Of a stretch of 41,886 nucleotides of DNA, positions 1-7,181 are shown piece after piece. Both the position numbers and the translations under genes were made by a program. The DNA is taken from positions 1 to 41,886 of the forward strand of contig JAIDSM010000013.1 of NCBI GenBank assembly GCA_029061225.1, in the 5' to 3' direction. Below the pieces are notes generated by a model. That model did no database searches. It was not told the origin of the DNA and saw nothing but the letters and a program-made list of their open reading frames with translations. The first letter of the stretch is position 1; each line of letters begins with the position of its first letter. Origin of the DNA: Muribaculaceae bacterium (GTDB lineage: Bacteria; Bacteroidota; Bacteroidia; Bacteroidales; Muribaculaceae).

Positions 1-795
1 ATACGAGATTACGCCATCATAATCAGAGGCCCATCTCAGCATCTGATTATCCACACTGAGATCTCGTATAAAGGAATAGTAGGCTGTGTCAGGCTTTACT
101 ATCTGATAAATTGGAGCCATCAGTTGAGCTTCTGCTGCATCGCAATCGATATTAAGTCTCAGCAAATGTTTCATTCTGTCGGTAAAGGGAAGGGTATCGA
201 CATGGGCATACTGCGCGGCAAGGTGAGCCATCACCGCATCGACAAAGGCCACATTGTCGGAATATTCCTTGTTGAAACCTACGCGGTTACCAAAAGAATT
301 CCAGATGACATTATGTCCTGCATTAGTGGCAAGCATATTATTTAGGTCGCTGTCCATTCCGCCTGCGAACATCACACTACCTTCGTTTCCCTGATGACCG
401 TTAGCCCATCGACCGGCAAAATCTACAGTAATACTCACGCTATCACCAGGAGAGATATACATTAGTCCGTAGTAACCCGGTATGTCTATGAAGCAAGGCT
501 GATGGGTCTGATACAGCTTTACACCAAGTATATAATTTCCGGCTGAATCCACCGGTGCAGTCCCATGCTTTTTATCAATATAACGTCCGAAAGAGCTTCT
601 TGGATAGATCAGGGCATTATGGTTATCATCCTTCTCCGGATCATAGTTTATTGTCTTTCCTGTGATTGTGGCATATCCTTCCTCCCATTGTGGTACAGGC
701 AATAAGTTGCATCCGGTGCTCGCTATATTGCCGGTCTGTCCGAACATTGACAGGCATCCGCAGACTATCAAAAGAAAAAAAATCTTATTTTTCAT
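1..795 (-). CDS. Exported protein, C-terminally cut by window edge; possibly N-terminal part of a TlpA/thioredoxin-like protein
   Basis: An open frame of 265 codons runs from an ATG at 795-793 to the window edge with no stop, so only the N-terminal part is present. The N-terminus (MKNKIFFLLIVCGCLSMFGQ) is a hydrophobic export signal. The Cys residues at 12 and 14 could make it a lipoprotein, but no good lipobox is visible. Residues about 43-125 look like the beta-rich N-terminal domain that precedes thioredoxin domains in many Bacteroidales TlpA-like proteins (an ITGKTINYDP strand, then a PGDSVSITVDF turn near 116-126). The thioredoxin CxxC domain, if there is one, would lie beyond the window, so the family call is an inference. 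A TAATTTTG -7 element lies 26 bases upstream of the start. Confidence 0.6.
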   Translation of the reverse strand, partial: MKNKIFFLLIVCGCLSMFGQTGNIASTGCNLLPVPQWEEGYATITGKTINYDPEKDDNHNALIYPRSSFGRYIDKKHGTAPVDSAGNYILGVKLYQTHQPCFIDIPGYYGLMYISPGDSVSITVDFAGRWANGHQGNEGSVMFAGGMDSDLNNMLATNAGHNVIWNSFGNRVGFNKEYSDNVAFVDAVMAHLAAQYAHVDTLPFTDRMKHLLRLNIDCDAAEAQLMAPIYQIVKPDTAYYSFIRDLSVDNQMLRWASDYDGVISY

Positions 796-820
796 GTCTA
801 TTAGATTTTGATTTTTGATG

Positions 821-828
821 CAAAATTA
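821..828 (-). promoter_or_regulatory. Putative -7 element of the partial exported-protein gene
   Basis: On the minus strand this reads TAATTTTG followed by CATC, matching the Bacteroidota TAnnTTTG -7 consensus. It implies a short leader of roughly 20 bases before the ATG at 795. No convincing -33 TTTG lies 19-21 bases upstream, so this rests on the -7 element alone. Confidence 0.4.
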
Positions 829-1065
829 ATACTTAATTTTTAAAAAGACGTATACATATGTTGATATTTAAAGGGACTTGACACAAATTCAGATACTGAA
901 GGAGCTTTTCTCCAAAATTGTCTATATGGATAGACGAAGAAAAATCGGAAAAGATTTAATCATGATGACTTTTTAAGATTATGATACATAAAAATGGACT
1001 ATAGTTCTGGCAGTGATGGGAACAAGTTCTATATAGAATGTTACTCGTTTTTAGATTCCATAACA

Positions 1066-1091
1066 AATAAAAAAAGCCGCTCGTAAGCGGC
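1066..1091 (-). terminator. Rho-independent terminator downstream of nadA-trmH
   Basis: The 6-bp stem GCCGCT/AGCGGC (1076-1081 with 1086-1091) closes a CGTA loop. On the minus strand it is followed directly by a T-rich tract (rc of the A-rich run at 1066-1075). This is the expected arrangement for ending minus-strand transcription from the methyltransferase gene, although it sits about 175 bases past the stop codon. Confidence 0.75.
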
Positions 1092-1264
1092 CTATTCCCT
1101 AATAAAACCAATAAATTAACAAAAAAGTTTAGCCTGCGGAGTCCAAGGATGAGTTTCTCTTAACATTCTTGACGTTAACGATGTTTTTTCCCCTTTGGAT
1201 AGGGGATTAACTTTGTTCCTGAAAATGGGTGACTCGATTTTGTATGTTTACTGATTCAAATTTC

Positions 1265-1792
1265 TTAGGATAAAGCGGAAGCTATTTTCCAGATGGCCAT
1301 GCCGGCGCTGACGGCTACGTTGAGACTGTGCTTTACACCGTGCATTGGTATTTCAAGGATGATGTCGGCCATGTCCACTATCCTCTGGTCTACTCCCGAC
1401 ACCTCATTTCCTACTACAAGCAGATATTTCTTTCCTTCCTCTGCAGTGAAGTCCATGAGGTCTATGCTGCCGTGCGCCTGCTCCAGCACACATACATTCC
1501 AACCGTCGGTCTTCATATGCGCACATTCCTCCACCGCATCCTCCACATAACGCCAGCTGACGGAATCCTCAGCTCCAAGCGCGGTCTTGCTTATTTCCTT
1601 ATGCGGGGGAATGCCTGTGATACCGGCCATCACTACCTCTTTCACAAGAAAGGCATCGGAAGTGCGCAGTATAGACCCTACGTTCTGCATAGAGCGTACA
1701 TTGTCAAGGAGCACAGCGAAGTAGAGTTTCTCCACTTCGCGATATTCCTCGACACTGCAGTTGGTAAGCTCGGCGATATTTTTCTTTTTCAT
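1265..1792 (-). CDS. SpoU/TrmH-family RNA 2'-O-methyltransferase
   Basis: This encodes a 175-aa SPOUT-class methyltransferase that would transfer a methyl group from SAM to a ribose 2'-OH in tRNA or rRNA. The three SpoU motifs are present: NVGSILRTSDA (about 37-47, with the catalytic Arg), LLVVGNEVSGVD (about 120-131) and IPMHGVKHSLNVAVSAG (about 147-163), which form the knot and SAM site. A start further upstream at 1930 is possible in frame, but it would add 46 arginine/proline-rich residues lying wholly inside nadA. The ATG at 1792 begins a normal family N-terminus, only two bases after the nadA stop, so I chose it. The tight spacing implies co-transcription with nadA. The exact RNA target cannot be told from sequence. 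Confidence 0.88.
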   Translation of the reverse strand: MKKKNIAELTNCSVEEYREVEKLYFAVLLDNVRSMQNVGSILRTSDAFLVKEVVMAGITGIPPHKEISKTALGAEDSVSWRYVEDAVEECAHMKTDGWNVCVLEQAHGSIDLMDFTAEEGKKYLLVVGNEVSGVDQRIVDMADIILEIPMHGVKHSLNVAVSAGMAIWKIASALS

Positions 1793-1794
1793 AA

Positions 1795-2754
1795 TTAAGA
1801 TAAAAAAAGCATCCGCTCGATGGGGCGAAGGGCTTTCTTGGCCACTTCGGGGTCGACGTGGATCTCCGGTTTTCCATCGCGCAGGCAGTCGCGGAGTTTC
1901 TCGAGGGTGATCATCTTCATGTAGTCGCACTCATTGCACTGGCACTCCGCATCCTCGGCCGGAGCCGGAATGAATGTCTTTTCGGGGCATTCGCGCTGCA
2001 TGTCGAAGAGGATGCCGCTTTCCGTCACCACTATGTACTCCTTGGCATCGTCCTTGCGGGCGAAGTCGAGAAGCGCGGCCGTGCTGCCCACCTTGTCGGC
2101 TATGATCTGGAGCGGACGGCGACATTCAGGATGCACGAGCACCTTCGCACCGGGATGTTCCTTCTTGAGATTGGCTATCCCTTCGAGCGAGAAACGGTCG
2201 TGGACATGGCAGGCGCCATTCCAGAGCAGCATCTTCCGGCCCGTGACGGAATTGATGTATTCGCCGAGATTATGGTCAGGACCGAATATTATCTTTTCTT
2301 CTGCAGGAAGCGAATCCACTATCTTGCGGGCATTGCCGGAAGTGACCACTATATCGGTAAGGGCTTTTACTGCCGCCGAGGTGTTTACGTAACTTATCAC
2401 GGTATGGTCCGGATGCTCCTTTACGAATCTCTCAAACTCCACAGGGTCGCAGCTATCGGCAAGCGAACATCCGGCCTTGGGATCCGGAATCAGCACGGTG
2501 CGGTCCGGACAGAGTATCTTAGCGGTCTCACCCATGAAGTGTACGCCACACATCACTATGACATCGGCGTCAGTTTCGGCAGCCTTGCGTGCCAGCGCCA
2601 GAGAGTCGCCTATGAAGTCGGCGATCTCCTTTATCTCGTCGCGCTGATAATAATGTGCCATTATCACTGCGTTCTTTTCTTTCTTAAGCGCCGCTATCTC
2701 GTCGGCGAGCTGCTTGTTGCGGAGAGCGTCAGGGGTGGAAGTTTTCGACTCCAT
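1795..2754 (-). CDS. nadA: Quinolinate synthase NadA
   Basis: NadA condenses iminoaspartate with dihydroxyacetone phosphate to quinolinate in de novo NAD synthesis, using a [4Fe-4S] cluster. The 319-aa protein has the family start region MAHYYQRDEIKEIADFIGDS (32-51). Candidate cluster ligands are Cys96 in AGCSLAD, Cys182 in GACHVH and one of Cys271/273/276 in CQCNEC. The 86-residue spacing between the first two fits structurally known NadA proteins. HPECRRP (208-214) is another family motif. Length is normal for the family. The partner genes nadB and nadC are not nearby. It is the first gene of a probable two-gene operon with the downstream methyltransferase. A possible -7 element lies about 210 bases upstream, inside the candidate replication origin. 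Confidence 0.95.
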   Translation of the reverse strand: MESKTSTPDALRNKQLADEIAALKKEKNAVIMAHYYQRDEIKEIADFIGDSLALARKAAETDADVIVMCGVHFMGETAKILCPDRTVLIPDPKAGCSLADSCDPVEFERFVKEHPDHTVISYVNTSAAVKALTDIVVTSGNARKIVDSLPAEEKIIFGPDHNLGEYINSVTGRKMLLWNGACHVHDRFSLEGIANLKKEHPGAKVLVHPECRRPLQIIADKVGSTAALLDFARKDDAKEYIVVTESGILFDMQRECPEKTFIPAPAEDAECQCNECDYMKMITLEKLRDCLRDGKPEIHVDPEVAKKALRPIERMLFLS

Positions 2755-3260
2755 TTTTTATTTTTCTATGTTTTAAAAAATAATTTAAAATAAAAAAATC
2801 AACAACAACAATAAAGGGTGTAGATAACTGACGATTACTTTTTAACTGAAAACTTGCAATTCTCGGTTATCGAACAATTATATACGTTTATCTACAGGTT
2901 ATCAAACCTCAACATACTGATAAATCAGAGACATGCCGACTTTCTTGACATCCCTGTAGATAACTGCAAAGTTAATAAATTTCCGGCGAAATAGTGTAGA
3001 AAAAGCGGTGAAAATTGCACATAAAGCCCCTTGAGAATTGCCGAAAACATGCTGAAAAGTAAACCACTCCTTTATCCCATCCCTTTATCTACAGAAGCCC
3101 TCGGCTGTTTATCAACACTTTTTGCTCACTTTTCTACAAGTTTTCGACGCTTATCTACAGGTTTTCGACAGGCTGAAAACAAGGCTTTTCCGCAAGGATA
3201 GGCTCTCAGAGCATATCCTTCACGTTTGATAGGAATAGATGAAAAGGGGATTTATAGCGA
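2755..3260. other. Candidate chromosomal replication origin (oriC) with a DnaA-box cluster
   Basis: The 591-base gap between divergent nadA and yceD contains five exact TTATCTACA 9-mers, one mismatch from the classic TTATCCACA DnaA box. They lie at 2819-2827 (-), 2888-2896 (+), 2955-2963 (-), 3085-3093 (+) and 3151-3159 (+). Closely related sites are TTATCAACA at 3109-3117 and TTTTCTACA at 2995-3003 (-) and 3130-3138 (+). Weaker tandem relatives lie at 2899, 3141 and 3162. An almost pure A/T stretch at 2755-2816 could be the unwinding element. Box density, divergent flanking genes and the absence of coding potential all fit oriC. That it actually fires, and how it relates to dnaA (not in the window), are inference. 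A DnaA-titration or DnaA-regulated locus is the alternative. Confidence 0.6.
2967..2974 (-). promoter_or_regulatory. Possible -7 element for nadA
   Basis: The minus strand reads TAACTTTG followed by CAG, a good match to TAnnTTTG. Transcription would start near 2960, on top of one of the DnaA-box-like 9-mers (2955-2963), leaving a leader of about 200 bases before nadA. No matching -33 element is visible, so this is tentative. Confidence 0.35.
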
Positions 3261-3286
3261 GGAGAGAAGAGAAAAAGCGAAAAAGA

Positions 3287-3318
3287 TTTGTGTAATCGGC
3301 GAAAAATGATTAATTTTG
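3287..3318 (+). promoter_or_regulatory. Promoter of the yceD-rpmF-fabH operon
   Basis: TTTG at 3287-3290, a 20-base spacer and TAATTTTG at 3311-3318 match the Bacteroidota consensus TTTG-N19-21-TAnnTTTG. It lies 27 bases before the yceD start. Confidence 0.7.
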
Positions 3319-3345
3319 CACCGCAAAAGGAACGCACTATAAGAT

Positions 3346-3825
3346 ATGTGTGATTTAAAGCAATTCATAGTATCCCTTCCTGCTCTTGGCGAAGGCCATC
3401 ATGAGTATGAGATGAAGGTGGACGGAAGCTTCTTCGCGGCGCGTGGCAACGACGACGTGAAAGAGGCCGATGTCACTGCATATGTGGATATCGATGTCAA
3501 GCATGGCGCCTATAAGATAGGTATCACCTGCCAGGGCTGGATAGAGATACCCTGCGACCGCTGTCTTGATCCCATGCGTCTCGATGTGGACGACGACTAT
3601 GACGTCACGGTCCGCTACGGAGAGGAATATGATGAGAAAGACGACCTCATCATCATTCCTGAGGAGGAAGAGGACTTTGATCTGGCACCGCTTATAGCCG
3701 ACACCGTTTTGCTGAGCATCCCGCTGAGGCACGTGCATCCGGAAGGAGAGTGCAACTCCGAGATGGAGGAAATAATGAGCAGACACTCATCCGAGTCCCC
3801 CGAGGAGGAGGATGAAGACATATAA
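3346..3825 (+). CDS. yceD: YceD/DUF177 family protein (23S rRNA accumulation protein)
   Basis: This is a 159-aa protein of the DUF177/YceD family, whose members sit before rpmF and influence 23S rRNA levels in bacteria and chloroplasts. The family signature is visible as Cys62, Cys70 and Cys73 in CQGWIEIPCDRCLDPM, a probable metal-binding cluster. The C-terminal third is very acidic and ends in a Glu/Asp-rich tail. The position directly upstream of rpmF and fabH is the usual context and supports the call. The 85-base gap to rpmF has no promoter I can see, so the three genes are probably one transcript. Confidence 0.85.
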   Translation: MCDLKQFIVSLPALGEGHHEYEMKVDGSFFAARGNDDVKEADVTAYVDIDVKHGAYKIGITCQGWIEIPCDRCLDPMRLDVDDDYDVTVRYGEEYDEKDDLIIIPEEEEDFDLAPLIADTVLLSIPLRHVHPEGECNSEMEEIMSRHSSESPEEEDEDI

Positions 3826-3910
3826 TAAAGAAAATCAATAACCGACGGCGGTCATCATTCCTCTCCGGAAGGAAAGGGAGAAATGGCTGTCCACTAAATT
3901 TTGAATAAAA

Positions 3911-4093
3911 ATGGCACATCCTAAACGTAGACAATCGCACACCCGCACCGCGAAGCGCCGTACACACGACATGGCGCTCATCCCGACACTTGCAATCTGC
4001 CCCAACTGTGGCGCATGGCATGTATGGCACACCATCTGTGGTGAATGTGGCTACTATCGCGGAAAACTCGTGATCGAGAAAGCAGTGATGTAA
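3911..4093 (+). CDS. rpmF: 50S ribosomal protein L32
   Basis: This 60-aa ribosomal protein of the large subunit begins with MAHPKRRQSHTRTAKRRTHD, the typical basic, extended N-terminus. A zinc-ribbon follows with Cys30/Cys33 (CPNC) and Cys43/Cys46 (CGEC), so this is the zinc-binding paralogue type. Its stop codon overlaps the fabH ATG by one base (TAATG), which suggests translational coupling. The yceD-rpmF-fabH order links ribosome and fatty-acid synthesis in many bacteria. Confidence 0.96.
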   Translation: MAHPKRRQSHTRTAKRRTHDMALIPTLAICPNCGAWHVWHTICGECGYYRGKLVIEKAVM

Positions 4094-5091
4094 TGACACA
4101 AGCTGTAATAACAGGTATAGCTTCTTACGTGCCCGACGACATCCTCGACAACGAGATGCTGTCGCAGATGGTGGATACCAACGACGAATGGATCACTACC
4201 CGTGTCGGTATCAAGGAACGCCGTATCCTCCGCGAGGAGGGCAAGGGTTCGAGCTGGCTCGGCATAAAGGCGGTCAATCGCCTTTTCGCCGATTATGACA
4301 TAGATCCCCTGAGCATCGACCTTCTGATCTGCCCTACTTCCAATCCTGACTATAGATTTCCGTCGACGGCTTCCGTCATAGCCCATGAATGTGGCCTAAA
4401 GAAAGCCTATGCCTACGACATACAGGCGGCATGCGCAGGTTTCATTGTAGGCATGCAGGATGCCCGCGCCTATATACAGTCGGGCCTCTACAAGAGAATA
4501 GTGGTGGTATGCGCGGAGAAGATGAGCTCCATGACCGACTATCAGGACCGCCAGACCTGTCCGCTTTTCGGCGACGGCGCAGGCGCAGTGCTTGTGGAGC
4601 CTTCCGACGATCCTGCCCTCGGCGTGATGGATGCTGAGATCCATGTCGACGGTTCAGGTCTCCCCCACCTTCTCATGAAGGCCGGCGGAAGTGTGAAGCC
4701 GGCTTCTCACGAGACGGTGGATGCCCGCGAGCACTACGTCTATCAGGAAGGACGCGCTGTCTACAAGCATGCAGTCTTCGATATGCTCCGCTCGTCGCTG
4801 ACAGTGATGCAGCGCAACGGACTGAATGCAGAGAATCTCGACTGGTTTGTGCCCCATCAGGCCAACCTACGTATCATCGAGGCGATAGGTGGGCGCATCA
4901 AGCTTCCTGAGGAGAAGATACTGGTCAATATCCAGAAGCGGGGTAATACGTCCGCTGCTTCCATCCCCATCTGCCTTGACGAGTTCAAACACAAGCTTCA
5001 TAAGGGTGATAAGATAGTGCTTACGGCGTTTGGCGCCGGTTTCACCTGGGGAGCCATGTATCTTGTCTGGGCTATAGACCCGGTCGAATAA
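4093..5091 (+). CDS. fabH: 3-oxoacyl-ACP synthase III (FabH)
   Basis: FabH starts fatty-acid synthesis by condensing an acyl-CoA primer with malonyl-ACP. The 332-aa protein has the full KAS III catalytic triad: Cys114 in QAACAGF, His255 in VPHQANLR and Asn285 in GNTSAAS. The GAGAVLVEP segment (162-170) and the C-terminal GFTWGAMYLVW are also typical. An in-frame ATG at 4045 would add 16 residues inside rpmF; the ATG at 4093 gives the normal N-terminus (MTQAVITGIASYVPD) and overlaps the rpmF stop, so it is preferred. Transcription probably ends at the hairpin starting at 5166. Confidence 0.96.
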   Translation: MTQAVITGIASYVPDDILDNEMLSQMVDTNDEWITTRVGIKERRILREEGKGSSWLGIKAVNRLFADYDIDPLSIDLLICPTSNPDYRFPSTASVIAHECGLKKAYAYDIQAACAGFIVGMQDARAYIQSGLYKRIVVVCAEKMSSMTDYQDRQTCPLFGDGAGAVLVEPSDDPALGVMDAEIHVDGSGLPHLLMKAGGSVKPASHETVDAREHYVYQEGRAVYKHAVFDMLRSSLTVMQRNGLNAENLDWFVPHQANLRIIEAIGGRIKLPEEKILVNIQKRGNTSAASIPICLDEFKHKLHKGDKIVLTAFGAGFTWGAMYLVWAIDPVE

Positions 5092-5165
5092 TGCATAATT
5101 AGCTACGTTCAAGCTAAAGCAAGTCATAATGCATAATTCATAATTAGGCTACGCAGATTTTAAAT

Positions 5166-5204
5166 AAAAGGAGAGATGAGTAAAAAACTCATCTCTCCTT
5201 TTAT
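5166..5204 (+). terminator. Terminator after fabH
   Basis: A perfect 12-bp stem (GGAGAGATGAGT at 5170-5181 with ACTCATCTCTCC at 5187-5198) has a 5-base A loop and is followed by TTTTATT. A-rich sequence on its left flank means it could also work on the minus strand. Confidence 0.85.
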
Positions 5205-5263
5205 TGGTTTCTACACAATATCAACTCTCCGGGCTGAGACAGGATAGAGTGTAAGGCGGTATG

Positions 5264-5294
5264 AAATGAAAAAGGCATCCTTCAGCAGGATGCC
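5264..5294 (-). terminator. Terminator after gapA
   Basis: The 7-bp stem GGCATCC/GGATGCC (5274-5280 with 5288-5294) is followed on the minus strand by TTTTTCATTTC. It begins about 25 bases after the gapA stop. The plus side is also T-rich (TTCTTTTATT), so it may act in both directions between the convergent genes. Confidence 0.85.
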
Positions 5295-5318
5295 TTCTTT
5301 TATTGCGATGGAAACGGA

Positions 5319-6353
<1,035 letters not shown>

Positions 6354-6445
6354 TTAAATTTATTTATCGCCTGTAAAACAACATTTTAGTCTTTTCTCCG
6401 GACTCTAATTCCTGATTGGGACAATTCGTTGCCGGTTTTACAGTG

Positions 6446-6453
6446 CAAAGATA
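6446..6453 (-). promoter_or_regulatory. Putative -7 element of gapA
   Basis: The minus strand reads TATCTTTG followed by CACTG, an excellent TAnnTTTG match. It is about 120 bases upstream of the gapA start, giving a leader of about 110 bases. No -33 TTTG is visible at the right distance. Confidence 0.5.
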
Positions 6454-6518
6454 ACAAAATATTTTCGTTAATCATCTATATTTTCGGATTTTTTAAACTA
6501 AATAACGATAATTATTGT

Positions 6519-6526
6519 TAATTTTG
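6519..6526 (+). promoter_or_regulatory. Putative -7 element of mscL
   Basis: TAATTTTG followed by CATC matches the Bacteroidota -7 consensus and lies 62 bases before the mscL start. A TTTA about 23 bases upstream could be a degenerate -33 element. Confidence 0.5.
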
Positions 6527-6588
6527 CATCAAGGCTCGCAGAGCTATCCACTATGAACAAACATTAACTAAAAAACAAAGAAGAAAAA

Positions 6589-7020
6589 ATGGGAAAGTTT
6601 TTATCTGATTTCAAGGAATTCGCCATGAAGGGCAACGTGATCGATATGGCAGTCGGTGTTATCATCGGCGGTGCGTTCGGCAAGATCGTATCCTCGCTTG
6701 TCAATGACATCATCATGCCTGTGGTGACACTGTGCACCGGAGGTGACGGCTACAGAAACCTTAAATATGTGATACGCGAAGGTTCGGCTGCCACTGCCGA
6801 CGGAGTTGCTGCTGTGGAGGAAGTAGCCATCAATTATGGTACGTTCATCATGAACATTGTGGATTTCTTCATCATCGCCATTTCTATCTTCGTAGCCCTG
6901 CGCGTCATCATGAAATTCAAGAAGAAAGAGGAAGAGGCTCCCGCTCCCGCACCGGAACCCACAGCAGAGGAGAAGCTCCTCACTGAAATCCGTGATATCC
7001 TCAAGAGCGAACAGAAGTAA
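6589..7020 (+). CDS. mscL: Large-conductance mechanosensitive channel MscL
   Basis: MscL opens a wide pore in the inner membrane under hypo-osmotic stress. The 143-aa protein shows the family layout. An N-terminal amphipathic helix (FLSDFKEFAMKGNVIDMAVG) leads into the glycine-rich pore-lining TM1 (about 16-44, VGVIIGGAFGKIVSSLVND). A periplasmic loop of about 35 residues follows, then TM2 (about 83-107, TFIMNIVDFFIIAISIFVAL). A charged cytoplasmic tail (KKKEEEAPAPAPEP, then the TEEKLL-type helix) completes it. Length is normal. A long hairpin lies just downstream, before metG. Confidence 0.95.
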   Translation: MGKFLSDFKEFAMKGNVIDMAVGVIIGGAFGKIVSSLVNDIIMPVVTLCTGGDGYRNLKYVIREGSAATADGVAAVEEVAINYGTFIMNIVDFFIIAISIFVALRVIMKFKKKEEEAPAPAPEPTAEEKLLTEIRDILKSEQK

Positions 7021-7076
7021 GTTTTACGTTGGGCGTTTTACGTTTTACGTAGCATCCCGCGATACACACTATAGAT

Positions 7077-7119
7077 TGTCCGTTTTACGTTGTCTATATT
7101 AGACAATGTAGAACGGACA
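7077..7119 (+). terminator. Long hairpin between mscL and metG
   Basis: Arms 7077-7095 and 7101-7119 pair over 19 positions around a 5-base loop; the two non-Watson-Crick positions would be G-U pairs in RNA. It is a very stable stem but has no run of T after it, so it may be an attenuator, a processing site or a weak terminator rather than a standard one. The flanking sequence 7021-7060 has several GTTTTACG copies, and the left arm contains another. Confidence 0.45.
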
Positions 7120-7181
7120 TTGTTGGCATCTTAAGTATGCCTATCCATAAAGCATAAAGCAAAAAAAAACAGCATAAAGCA

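Larger units (their letters stand above)
796..1264. other. Intergenic stretch without a recognised gene
   Basis: This 469-base gap separates the partial exported-protein gene from the RNA methyltransferase gene; both are on the minus strand. It holds the -7 element at 821-828 and a hairpin terminator at 1066-1091. About 175 bases (1092-1264) between the methyltransferase stop and that terminator have no open frame I trust, but they include a short dyad CCCCT/AGGGG at 1191-1206. They could be a long 3' UTR or hold a small RNA. Nothing else is recognisable. Confidence 0.5.

Noticed and set aside
124-345. 73-codon plus-strand open frame near the window start
   Set aside because: It lies antisense within the 265-codon signal-peptide-bearing open frame on the minus strand, which is more convincing.
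1191-1206. CCCCT/AGGGG dyad as a terminator
   Set aside because: The T run lies before the stem on the plus strand (A run after it on the minus strand), which is wrong for termination in either direction.
1793-1930. 46-residue N-terminal extension of the SpoU methyltransferase
   Set aside because: Arg/Pro-rich sequence from the nadA 3' end read in another frame; the family start is at 1792.
1858-2793. 311-codon open frame on the plus strand opposite nadA
   Set aside because: It is wholly antisense to nadA, which has all catalytic motifs. The product resembles no family and arises from G/C-biased third positions.
1-5091. Using local GC skew to place the origin
   Set aside because: Hand counts in recA, metG and murE show C over G or near balance on coding strands, so the signal follows gene direction and codon use rather than replication; only a chromosome-wide curve would help.
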